Origin: CAJJDF01 sp965657945
GTDB lineage: Bacteria > Bacteroidota > Bacteroidia > Flavobacteriales_D > CAJJDF01
Assembly: GCA_965657945.1 (NCBI GenBank)
Contig: CBFHPW010000003.1
Span: forward strand, 62,001-126,000
Length of the DNA stretch: 64,000 nt
Direction: 5' to 3'
Positions 42,998 through 51,653 of the stretch are shown here, one piece after another. Position 1 is the first letter of the stretch; the number at the start of each line of letters is the position of its first letter. Below the pieces are notes generated by a model. The model worked only from the letters and a program-made list of their open reading frames with translations, was not told the DNA's origin and searched no databases. A program made the translations under genes and the position numbers.

Positions 42998-44746
42998 AGA
43001 GGAAACATCCAATTTCAACCCCAATTCCTCCAATTGAGCCTTATCAACATTTGCAGGAGCATCGATCATTACATCCCTTCCACTGTTGTTCTTTGGGAAG
43101 GCAATATAATCTCTAATGGATTCTGAACCACCGAAAATGGAGCAAATTCTATCAAAACCAAAAGCAATTCCTCCGTGTGGTGGCGCACCGTATTCAAATG
43201 CGCTCATCAAGAACCCAAACTGTGCTTCTGCCTCTTCTTTGGTAAATCCTAGTAAATCAAACATCCTGGATTGAATCTCTCTGTCGTGAATTCTGATGGA
43301 ACCACCTCCGATTTCAACCCCATTGATAACCAAGTCATAGGCATTAGCCCTTACTTTTCCTGGTTCTGTTTCGAGTAAATCAAAATCTTCTTTTTTTGGA
43401 GAGGTAAAGGGGTGGTGCATGGCATGGAATCTATTACTTTCTTCGTCCCATTCCAATAAAGGAAAGTCGAGTACCCATAACGGAGCGAAAGTTTTTCCAT
43501 CTCTCAATTCCATCATGTCTCCCATGTGAAGTCTCAAGTCATTCATTTGAGATTGTACTTTTGTTGTGTCTCCAGAAAGGACAAAAATCAAATCATTTGG
43601 CTTGGCATTACAAATCTTAGCCCACTTTGCTAATTCATCTTGATTGTAAAATTTATCCACAGAGGACTTATAAGTTCCGTCCTGGTTTACTCTGCAATAG
43701 ATCAACCCCATTGCCCCCACTTGTGGTGTCTTAACGTAAGCCGTAATTTTATCTATTTGTTTTCTGGTTAATGAGTTTCCTCCTTCCACATTGATGGCAA
43801 TGATATCCTCAGCTTCGTCAAAGATTTTAAAATCCTTCCCCTTTACCGCTTCAGTGATATAATTGAATTTCATCTCAAAACGAATGTCTGGCTTATCCGA
43901 ACCGTAATTTTTCATCGCATCCGCATAGGTCATTCTTTTTACTTCTGGTAGCTTCACTTTCAGTACTTCCGCGAATAAGTTTTCTACCAATCCTTCAAAA
44001 GTTTGCAAAATGTCCTCTTGTTCTACAAAAGCCATTTCACAATCTATTTGGGTAAACTCCGGCTGTCTATCGGCTCTTAGGTCTTCATCTCTAAAGCATT
44101 TTACGATTTGAAAGTACCTGTCATATCCACTTACCATAAGCAATTGCTTAAAGGTTTGGGGAGATTGAGGCAGTGCATAAAACTGTCCCTCGTTCATTCT
44201 GCTTGGCACCACAAAATCTCGTGCTCCTTCAGGAGTTGATTTAATCAGAAAGGGAGTTTCGATTTCTAAAAAATCTAGGTTATTCATATAGTTTCTTGTA
44301 GCCAGACCAATTTTGTGTCTCAACATCAAGTTTTCTTTCACAGGATTCCTTCTTAGGTCAAGGTACCTGTATTTCATTCTCAATTCGTCTCCACCATCCG
44401 TTTTGTCCTCTATGGTAAAAGGAGGGGTTTTGGATTTATTTAAAACAATCAATTCAGATACTTCAATTTCAATCTCACCAGTAGGAATGTTTTTGTTTTT
44501 GCTCGATCGTTCTCTTACAATGCCATTAATTTGAATGACATATTCTCTCCCCAGTTTTCTTGCTCTCTCGCTTAATGAAGAATTAATCTCCTCATTAAAA
44601 GCTAGTTGAGTAATGCCGTATCGGTCTCGTAAATCGACAAAAGTCATCCCTCCCAAATCTCTTGATTTCTGAACCCAACCAGAAAGGGATACTTCCTTGT
44701 TTACGTCTGTTATTCTTAATTCTCCGTTTGTATGCGATCTATACAT
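42983..44746 (-). CDS. aspS: Aspartyl-tRNA synthetase
   Basis: AspRS charges tRNA(Asp). The 587-residue class IIb enzyme starts at the ATG at 44746 (MYRSHTNGELRI, the family N-terminus); the frame is open 14 codons more but without support. The OB-fold anticodon domain occupies about 1-110. The catalytic domain has motif 1 in the RNYMNNLDFLEIETPFL region, ARDFVVPSR, PQSPQTFKQLLM, motif 2 FRDEDLRADRQPEFTQID, the GAD insertion about 275-410, and motif 3 GFDRICSIFGGSESIRD. The last residues (SSEKRK) are encoded by the second copy of a purine-rich repeat, so the C-terminus may vary between strains. Confidence 0.97.
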   Translation of the reverse strand: MYRSHTNGELRITDVNKEVSLSGWVQKSRDLGGMTFVDLRDRYGITQLAFNEEINSSLSERARKLGREYVIQINGIVRERSSKNKNIPTGEIEIEVSELIVLNKSKTPPFTIEDKTDGGDELRMKYRYLDLRRNPVKENLMLRHKIGLATRNYMNNLDFLEIETPFLIKSTPEGARDFVVPSRMNEGQFYALPQSPQTFKQLLMVSGYDRYFQIVKCFRDEDLRADRQPEFTQIDCEMAFVEQEDILQTFEGLVENLFAEVLKVKLPEVKRMTYADAMKNYGSDKPDIRFEMKFNYITEAVKGKDFKIFDEAEDIIAINVEGGNSLTRKQIDKITAYVKTPQVGAMGLIYCRVNQDGTYKSSVDKFYNQDELAKWAKICNAKPNDLIFVLSGDTTKVQSQMNDLRLHMGDMMELRDGKTFAPLWVLDFPLLEWDEESNRFHAMHHPFTSPKKEDFDLLETEPGKVRANAYDLVINGVEIGGGSIRIHDREIQSRMFDLLGFTKEEAEAQFGFLMSAFEYGAPPHGGIAFGFDRICSIFGGSESIRDYIAFPKNNSGRDVMIDAPANVDKAQLEELGLKLDVSSEKRK

Positions 44747-44772
44747 TATACTATGTCTTTCTAAATTATGTA

Positions 44773-44780
44773 CAAAGTTA
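44773..44780 (-). promoter_or_regulatory. -7 element of the aspS promoter
   Basis: The minus strand reads TAACTTTG, a TAnnTTTG match 26 bases before the aspS ATG. Upstream of it are two copies of AAATCGCAATT (44797-44787 and 44818-44808) with a 21-base period, that is, two helical turns apart. Confidence 0.45.
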
Positions 44781-44880
44781 GGAATCAATTGCGATTTTCG
44801 AATTGATAATTGCGATTTGTTTTGTCGCTTAAACCTATCAAGAGGAGACTCCTTTCCTCATCTAAGTTTAGGATTAGTAG

Positions 44881-45660
44881 TTACAAACAAGGAGTTCTGC
44901 CCCCATCTACAGGCAGATTGATTCCGTTGATGTAACTAGCTAGGGGCGAAGCAAGAAAAGCGATCGCATTGGCAACTTCCTCAGGTTCAGCGATGCGATT
45001 CATCGGAACAATACTCTCCATCCCCTTTTTTATATCTGAGATAGATTTTCCTGTCTTTTTTGATTTGGCTTCAAAGATTTCGTTCAATCTTCCTGTATTA
45101 GTTGCTCCTGGAAGTACATTGTTTACGGTAATATTAAATTGTCCCAGTTCATTTGCCATGGTTTTTGCCCAGTTTGCCACGGCACCTCTTATTGTATTGG
45201 ACACCCCCAAACCATTAAGTGGAGCCTTTACAGAGGTAGAGATGACGTTAATGATTCTTCCGTATGGCCTTTTTTTCATATTACCTAAAACTGATTGCGT
45301 GATTTTATGGTTAGCAATCAAGTGTTGATTGAACGTATGAATAAACTCCTCTGGTTTTGCATCTGTAATCGGACCACCTGCAGGACCTCCCGTATTGTTT
45401 AAAAGAATATCGATTGAGTATTCTTTGATTTTCTCACTAGCCGAATCTAATGAGTCAGTTTTACTAAAGTCAGCAACCAAATACGCATGTTGTTGATTTT
45501 GAGAATTATCAAGAATTTTCAAGGTGGCCTTCAGTTTGTCTTCATTTCTAGCAATAAGTAAAATGGTTGCTCCAAGCTTACTCATTTTAATCGCAGAAGC
45601 CATTCCAATACCTCCTGTTCCTCCAGCTACCGCTGCTGTTTTTCCTAATAAATTCATCAT
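44881..45660 (-). CDS. SDR-fold oxidoreductase-like protein lacking the catalytic Tyr
   Basis: A 259-residue Rossmann-fold protein related to 3-oxoacyl-ACP reductases. The N-terminal nucleotide loop reads VAGGTGGIGMASAI in place of VTGGxxGIG. LLNNTGGPAGGP replaces the usual NNAG, and the active-site strand is INVISTSVKAPL, with Ser kept. The YxxxK helix is replaced by GVSNTIRGAVANWAKT, so the catalytic Tyr and Lys are missing. VNNVLPGATNTGR and INGINLPVDGG complete the fold. A subgroup of 'BKR-like' SDR proteins with this SNxxR pattern is known and its substrate is unsettled. A -7 element TACCTTTG lies at 45686-45679. It precedes aspS on the same strand, 134 bases away. Confidence 0.85.
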   Translation of the reverse strand: MMNLLGKTAAVAGGTGGIGMASAIKMSKLGATILLIARNEDKLKATLKILDNSQNQQHAYLVADFSKTDSLDSASEKIKEYSIDILLNNTGGPAGGPITDAKPEEFIHTFNQHLIANHKITQSVLGNMKKRPYGRIINVISTSVKAPLNGLGVSNTIRGAVANWAKTMANELGQFNITVNNVLPGATNTGRLNEIFEAKSKKTGKSISDIKKGMESIVPMNRIAEPEEVANAIAFLASPLASYINGINLPVDGGRTPCL

Positions 45661-45678
45661 GTTAGTTTAAAATTTTCT

Positions 45679-45686
45679 CAAAGGTA
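45679..45686 (-). promoter_or_regulatory. -7 element of the SDR gene promoter
   Basis: The minus strand reads TACCTTTG, matching TAnnTTTG, 19 bases before the SDR ATG, implying a leader of about 10 bases. No clear -33 TTG was found. Confidence 0.4.
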
Positions 45687-45838
45687 ACCCCTAAACATTT
45701 AATTGAAAAATAAAATTTACGTAACAAGTTCTTGAAAATATAAGTTTTGTGATTTTTCTAACATTTTGTGTAAGAATATTTTTTAATTGATTTACTTTTT
45801 AGTAATTTCAGAATCTATACAATTCAAAAAAATATATA

Positions 45839-48800
45839 ATGAAGAAAATCTACTCTATTTTAACATTTCTCAGTGTAATGAGTTTGTTGCTGTTAGGCAC
45901 AAATTTGAATGCTCAGGATTACAGTACTAGATTGGTTAATCAATGCTTTACTACCTCTGTACAAACTGTTTCATTTTCAGGAGCAACTCCTAATGCAAAT
46001 GGGGCAGGAACCTTTACCTTAATATATTACAATGGTGATTTAGATGGTACTGGAACAAACCTAGAGAACATAGATATATCTGGTGAAACAGGTGGTTCTA
46101 TTGGAAACTCATTACCTACAGGACAATGTAATGCTGCGAGAGACTCGGTGTCAATTACAATTCCGATGGCTACTATCAATGCATGGGCTACCACAGGTGG
46201 ATCGATTGATTTTACTTTGACAGCAACTTCAGCGGTTAATTTAACGCTTTGTGGAGCAAGTCTTTGTGTGGATGCTTATTTAACCTACCCTGTATCGACA
46301 GTGCCAAATGATGCTGGTGCTTCTACAGTTACACCAACGATCATTTGCCCAGGTTCTGATTCTGTTCGAGTTGCTATTAATAATTACGGAACTAATCAGA
46401 TTGACTCTGTGATGGTGAATTGGAGTAGAAATGGAACAATTCAAACTCCAATCCATTTGAGAACTTTATTGGACACCGCAGGTGGTTTAGGTTCTACTTC
46501 TTCTATTGTAAATTTAGGACTGCATACATTTACAGCGGGTATTACAGATACTTTTACCGTTTGGACTACAATGCCAAATGGAGTAATTGATACTACCACG
46601 AATAATGATACAGTGGCTGCATATATCAAACCTTCATTAACTGGAACATATACAATTGGTGGTTTTTCACCAGATTACACCTCGTTTAGTTCCGCTATTT
46701 CTGACTTGAATAGCATAGGGATTTGTGGGCCAATCGTTTTCAATGTTAGACAAAATATCTATACTGAACAAGTTGAAATTGGAGTAATTAATGGTATTTC
46801 TTCAACCAATACAATTACATTCCAAAGTGATCCAGGAAATACAATTATGCCAGTGATTCAATATGGACCTACGACACTAGCTGATAACTACACCTTAAGA
46901 TTAGCCGCGGGAGCAAGCTACATTTCATTTGATAGCCTGAATTTTAAAACAACTGGAACTTCTTATTCTACGGTGGTTAGTATTCCTGGTAATACTGACT
47001 ACATCACAATCAATAATTGTAAACTAGACGGTTATAATAACGCGACAACATCAACTTACCAAGCTGTGTTGTATCAAACAGGTGGTTTGTCTAACTATAA
47101 TGTATTCACGAATAATGAATTGAATAACGGTTCATATGGAATGTACTGGAGAGGTACAGGAACGACTTCAAAGTCAGTTGGAAACCTCATAGCAGGAAAC
47201 TCTTTAAATAATCCTAATTATTATCAGACTTACTTTTATTACCAAGATAGTTTAGTGATAGACAATAATGTAATGGTTCAAAACCCTGCGTCAACCTCTT
47301 TTTGTTACGGATTATATTCCTACTACTGTGATAATACTAAAGTGACAAGAAACTCAGTTACTTTGAATACAACTTCTACCAACTATGGTATGATGATTGG
47401 TCGTTATGCAGGAGGTTCGAATGAAGTGTCAAATAATATGATTGTTACTTCTAATAATGCTACAGGAACTGCCTATGGGATGTATATCAATTATTGCTTA
47501 AATACAAACGTTTACCACAACTCTGTAAACATAAGAGCTGGTTTGGCAACAAGTACAAGAGCACTCTATATTCTTGGGTCTACTTCCACTTTGTATGGTA
47601 ATGTTGATGTTAGAAATAATATTTTCACAAACAATGCAGGAGGAAATGCTTCTTACATCAACTCTGGTGCTGCGTCAACAGTACATTTATCGCATTTAGA
47701 TAATAACATTTATCACTCTGCAGGTGCTAATCCGTTTTATTATGGAACAACAAATTATCCTACATTTGCTGCTTATCAAGCTGCTTCAATGATGGATAGT
47801 AATAGTTATTTTGGACTGCCAGGATATTTCTCTCAATCTAATCTTCACTTACAAGGAGCGTTAGCTGCAGATTCAGGAGCTAATGTGGGTATTATGATCG
47901 ACATTGATGGAGATGTGAGGCCATTATTGCCTTCAACTGGTTATGATATCGGAGCGGATGAGTACATTCCACCAACCTGTCCAATGGGATATGGTTTAAC
48001 CGCATTTAACTTAACAGCAACTTCGGCTGATGTTACTTGGATAGCAGGGATTAATGATACGGCTTGGGTATTCGAATACGGAACTCCAGGTTTCACGCCA
48101 GGAACAGGAACTTCAATTTTTTCTAGTTCAGATACAGTAACCATTCCAGGATTAACTCCTATTACAAACTATGATGTGTATGTAAGAGGAATTTGTTCGG
48201 CTGGAGATACTTCCTTGTATTTTGGACCTTTGAACTTTAAAACAAGATGTGTTTCTTCATTATCGGGGACTTATACGATAGACAATACATTACCAACCGC
48301 AGGAACAAACTACGCATCGTTTGCTGATGTAATGGTAGCACTAAACAATTGTGGTGTTTCTGGACCTACTGTATTTTTGGTTGATGAAGGAACTTATACA
48401 GAACAAGTTGATATCAAGAGCATAGTAGGAACTTCTCCAGTGAATACCATTACTTTCAAAGGAGATCCAACAAATACTTCAGCAGCTATACTAACGTATT
48501 CAGCGAGTACATCGGCAGATAACTTTGTTGTAAAATTTGACGGAGCAGAACATATCATTTTTGATAGCTTGACGGTAACAGCATCAGGAACAACCTATGG
48601 ATATGTTTTCTATTTCCCAACAAATGCAAATAACATTGTAATTGAAAATTGTGAGTTGAATGGAAGTGCAACTTCAACCTCTACTTTGGCATCTTTGATT
48701 TACAACCAAAGTGGAACAGCGAATATGTCGAATAATGTAACCATTGATAATAATAAAATGAATGGAGGAGGTTATTCTATTTACTGGAGGGGAGGATCCA

Positions 48801-51514
48801 CTTCACAAAGAGAAGCTAATTTAGTCTTTACCAATAATGAAGCAAGAGGATTTAACTCTTACGGGGCATATTTCTATTACCAAGATAGTATGTTGGTAGA
48901 AGGAAATGAGTTTGTTCAGAGTACAACTTCAACTTCTTTCTGCTACGGTTTGTATACTTACTACATCTACGATTCTAAAATGACAAGAAATAGAGTAGAG
49001 TTGAATACAACTTCAACGAACTACGGAATGATGGTAGGAAGATGGGCTGGTTCTGATAATGAGGTATCAAATAACATGGTAATCACTTCTAACAATTCAA
49101 CAGGAACTGCTTATGGAATGTATATTAATTATTGTTTAAATACTAAATTATACCACAACTCCGTAAACTTGAGAGCTGGAACGGCCACGGGAACAAGAGC
49201 CCTTTATATCCTGGGATCTACTTCTACTTTGTACGGAAATGTTGATGTAAGAAATAATATCTTCACTAATAATGCTGGAGGGTATGCATCATACATCAAT
49301 TCAGGTGCAGCTTCAACAACTCACTTGACCCATCTAGATAATAACATCTATAACTCTTCAGGAACGAATCCATTCTATTATGGAACAACGGCTTACCCAA
49401 CATTTGCAGCTTACCAAACTGCCTCAATGATGGATAGTAACAGTTACTTTAGCTCACCCGGTTATTTTAATGCCGCTGATTTGCACTTACAAGGGGTTGT
49501 TGCATTCGATAATGCTGATTCTACTGTTGGTGTAACCATTGATTACGATGGTGACACGAGACCTTTAGGGCCAACAACTGGATATGATATTGGTGCTGAT
49601 GAGTACATCCCACCAACCTGTCCGAGCCCATATTCTATGGTCTTTGTTGATGCAACGACTAGTTCAGCAAGAGTGACTTGGACAAATGGTCCAGCCGATA
49701 GTATTTGGGAGGTACAATATGGTGCTCCTGGATTTACTCTAGGAACTGGAACTTCCATTATTTCAAATACTGATACCGCGACAATTACAGGTTTAACTGC
49801 CTCAACGTGTTACGATGTTTATGTAAGAAGTATCTGTACGGTTGGAGATACAAGTATTTGGCATGGACCTTTGAATTTCTGCTCAAAGTGCGCACCGTTT
49901 ACTGATTTTTGTGAAGGATTTGAAACAACAAACTCTGGAGAGATTCCATTATGTTGGAATAGATTCATTAATACAACAAGTACAGGTGATATCAGAACCA
50001 ATGTGAGTACATTTTCTTCATTTACTGGATCCAATTACATGTATATGTTTAACTCTAATGACGCCTCAGCAACCATGATGCTAATCGCACCTGAAGTATC
50101 TAACTTATCAGCAGGAACTCATAGAGCTAACTTCTGGTTAAGAGGAGATTCAACCATAGTAGTAGGAACAATGAGTGACCCTGCTAACCCAGGAACATTT
50201 ACCCCTTGGGATACCATACCACCTGCAGCCGTCAGTACAAGTGGATATTCGAACTTCAAAGTAGGATTCGATACTTATACAGGAACTGATACTTATGTAG
50301 CATTCTTGTGGGTACCATCAAGGACTTACGACTACGTATACATTGACGATTACTGTTGGGAAGAAATTCCAAGTTGTGAAAAAGCTCCTTCGGTGGTAAT
50401 ATTGAATCCAGGTCAAGATTCAACTTCACTCAATGTTGGATGGAATATTGATACAACACAAGTAAGTTACATGGTGGCATACGGTCCAACTGGATATGAT
50501 CCAATAACGAATCCAGCTGGAGGAGATACGGTGTATTCAACTACAAACTTCAAACAAATAGTAGGTCTTCAGTCTCTTACAGAATATTGTGTTTGGGTAA
50601 AAGCGATCTGTACAAATGGAGATACAAGTTTTTGGGATGGGCCACATTGTGGACCTACAGGTTGTCCTTCAGGAGTGCTACTTCCATACTCAGAAGATTT
50701 TTCAACTTATACTTCTGCCTTCCCATTGGATGAAACTCCACAATGTTGGGAAGAGGCGACAGGAGCCCTAACAGTTTCTGGAGGTGTAGCCCCTGCCGAA
50801 TCAATTTGGGAGCCAGATGGATTTGCTAATGTCGGAACAACTGGTGCTGCTAGATTCAATATCTCCGCCTTTACTCCAAGAACTGGTTGGCTGTTAACAC
50901 CAACTTTCAATTTTGGTAATGATCCAAATAAGGCTAGAATTATTGAGTTTGATGTGGCACTGACAGATGACTTTAACAGCAATGCACCCGTAAATGGTTT
51001 TGGTAGTGACGATACTGTTGCCCTAGTTGTATCTTACGATCAAGGAATAACTTGGAAAAAAGCGGATATCATCATGCAGTGGGATACGAGTAACGAGCCT
51101 TCTCATACCGGTCAGAGAGTGTCTTATACAATGAGAAACACAACTGGGTTGGTAAAATTTGGTTTCTACGGACAATCGAACGTTGGAAATGAAGGAGTGG
51201 ATTTCCATATAGATAACTTTAAAATCTACGATACGACATGGACAAGTATTGATGAGTCAATCGCATTAGTTGACAACTTCAAAGTTTATCCAAATCCAAA
51301 CAGAGGAGTATTTAGTATCCAAAATAATGGAACAACTAAAAATACAAGTTTGAAATTGGTAGATGTTCAAGGAAGATTGGTTTATGACAATATTCAAAAG
51401 TTCTCTAACAACGAAACGTTCGAAATAAATGTTGAGAATTTGAATAGTGGAATTTATATCTTACTTATTCAAAGTGAAGGCAAGCTAGAACAACATAGAG
51501 TTGTGATCCAATAA
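45839..51514 (+). CDS. Giant modular surface protein 1: two beta-helix modules, FN3 repeats, type A T9SS sorting domain
   Basis: A 1891-residue exported protein, probably an adhesin or surface-layer component; no enzyme motif seen. Approximate order: signal peptide 1-26; N-terminal beta domains 27-260, the second beginning NDAGASTVTPTIICPG; right-handed parallel beta-helix module A 264-710 (NNxx and NxVxxN turns), FN3-like domain 715-804; beta-helix module B 806-1255, FN3-like domain 1258-1350; MAM/'choice-of-anchor J'-like domain 1350-1510, FN3-like 1515-1605, second J-like domain 1607-1800; type A sorting domain 1812-1891 (FKVYPNPNRGVFSIQ ... SGIYILLIQSEGKLEQHRVVIQ). Modules A and B match closely in protein (for example LYILGSTSTLYGNVDVRNNI is in both) but differ at many silent sites. 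It is the first of three tandem paralogues. Confidence 0.9.
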   Translation: MKKIYSILTFLSVMSLLLLGTNLNAQDYSTRLVNQCFTTSVQTVSFSGATPNANGAGTFTLIYYNGDLDGTGTNLENIDISGETGGSIGNSLPTGQCNAARDSVSITIPMATINAWATTGGSIDFTLTATSAVNLTLCGASLCVDAYLTYPVSTVPNDAGASTVTPTIICPGSDSVRVAINNYGTNQIDSVMVNWSRNGTIQTPIHLRTLLDTAGGLGSTSSIVNLGLHTFTAGITDTFTVWTTMPNGVIDTTTNNDTVAAYIKPSLTGTYTIGGFSPDYTSFSSAISDLNSIGICGPIVFNVRQNIYTEQVEIGVINGISSTNTITFQSDPGNTIMPVIQYGPTTLADNYTLRLAAGASYISFDSLNFKTTGTSYSTVVSIPGNTDYITINNCKLDGYNNATTSTYQAVLYQTGGLSNYNVFTNNELNNGSYGMYWRGTGTTSKSVGNLIAGNSLNNPNYYQTYFYYQDSLVIDNNVMVQNPASTSFCYGLYSYYCDNTKVTRNSVTLNTTSTNYGMMIGRYAGGSNEVSNNMIVTSNNATGTAYGMYINYCLNTNVYHNSVNIRAGLATSTRALYILGSTSTLYGNVDVRNNIFTNNAGGNASYINSGAASTVHLSHLDNNIYHSAGANPFYYGTTNYPTFAAYQAASMMDSNSYFGLPGYFSQSNLHLQGALAADSGANVGIMIDIDGDVRPLLPSTGYDIGADEYIPPTCPMGYGLTAFNLTATSADVTWIAGINDTAWVFEYGTPGFTPGTGTSIFSSSDTVTIPGLTPITNYDVYVRGICSAGDTSLYFGPLNFKTRCVSSLSGTYTIDNTLPTAGTNYASFADVMVALNNCGVSGPTVFLVDEGTYTEQVDIKSIVGTSPVNTITFKGDPTNTSAAILTYSASTSADNFVVKFDGAEHIIFDSLTVTASGTTYGYVFYFPTNANNIVIENCELNGSATSTSTLASLIYNQSGTANMSNNVTIDNNKMNGGGYSIYWRGGSTSQREANLVFTNNEARGFNSYGAYFYYQDSMLVEGNEFVQSTTSTSFCYGLYTYYIYDSKMTRNRVELNTTSTNYGMMVGRWAGSDNEVSNNMVITSNNSTGTAYGMYINYCLNTKLYHNSVNLRAGTATGTRALYILGSTSTLYGNVDVRNNIFTNNAGGYASYINSGAASTTHLTHLDNNIYNSSGTNPFYYGTTAYPTFAAYQTASMMDSNSYFSSPGYFNAADLHLQGVVAFDNADSTVGVTIDYDGDTRPLGPTTGYDIGADEYIPPTCPSPYSMVFVDATTSSARVTWTNGPADSIWEVQYGAPGFTLGTGTSIISNTDTATITGLTASTCYDVYVRSICTVGDTSIWHGPLNFCSKCAPFTDFCEGFETTNSGEIPLCWNRFINTTSTGDIRTNVSTFSSFTGSNYMYMFNSNDASATMMLIAPEVSNLSAGTHRANFWLRGDSTIVVGTMSDPANPGTFTPWDTIPPAAVSTSGYSNFKVGFDTYTGTDTYVAFLWVPSRTYDYVYIDDYCWEEIPSCEKAPSVVILNPGQDSTSLNVGWNIDTTQVSYMVAYGPTGYDPITNPAGGDTVYSTTNFKQIVGLQSLTEYCVWVKAICTNGDTSFWDGPHCGPTGCPSGVLLPYSEDFSTYTSAFPLDETPQCWEEATGALTVSGGVAPAESIWEPDGFANVGTTGAARFNISAFTPRTGWLLTPTFNFGNDPNKARIIEFDVALTDDFNSNAPVNGFGSDDTVALVVSYDQGITWKKADIIMQWDTSNEPSHTGQRVSYTMRNTTGLVKFGFYGQSNVGNEGVDFHIDNFKIYDTTWTSIDESIALVDNFKVYPNPNRGVFSIQNNGTTKNTSLKLVDVQGRLVYDNIQKFSNNETFEINVENLNSGIYILLIQSEGKLEQHRVVIQ
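46630..49890 (+). repeat. Internal tandem duplication of a beta-helix plus FN3 module (about 1.6 kb x 2)
   Basis: Unit A spans about 46630-48250 and unit B about 48251-49890, each about 540 codons and each ending with the same linker (YDIGADEYIPPTCP) and an FN3-like domain. The central 250 residues are nearly identical in protein while codons differ, as in AGAGCACTCTATATTCTTGG versus AGAGCCCTTTATATCCTGGG for the same five residues and more. Confidence 0.85.
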
Positions 51515-51533
51515 GTTAAACTAATTTGACTTA

Positions 51534-51568
51534 AATGCCTGTTCAGTAATGAACAGGCATTTTTTTTG
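51534..51568 (+). terminator. Terminator after surface protein 1
   Basis: A 12-bp perfect stem AATGCCTGTTCA (51534-51545) with TGAACAGGCATT (51550-51561), GTAA loop, followed by T to 51567. Each of the tandem adhesin genes is thus probably transcribed on its own. Confidence 0.9.
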
Positions 51569-51653
51569 GTTTCATATTTAACAAAACAATAATATGTTGT
51601 TCAATTAAAATTTAAATTGTATATTGGGAAGATATTCTCAATACATAAAAAAC

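Noticed and set aside
42872..43126. 84-codon plus-strand frame rich in Phe, Leu and Ser
   Set aside because: It is a translation of the T/C-rich repeat tract and of antisense aspS; low complexity, no homology pattern.
46630..49890. CRISPR-like or transposon origin for the repeated DNA in surface protein 1
   Set aside because: Repeats are long, coding, in frame and diverged at silent sites; no spacers, terminal inverted repeats or transposase.
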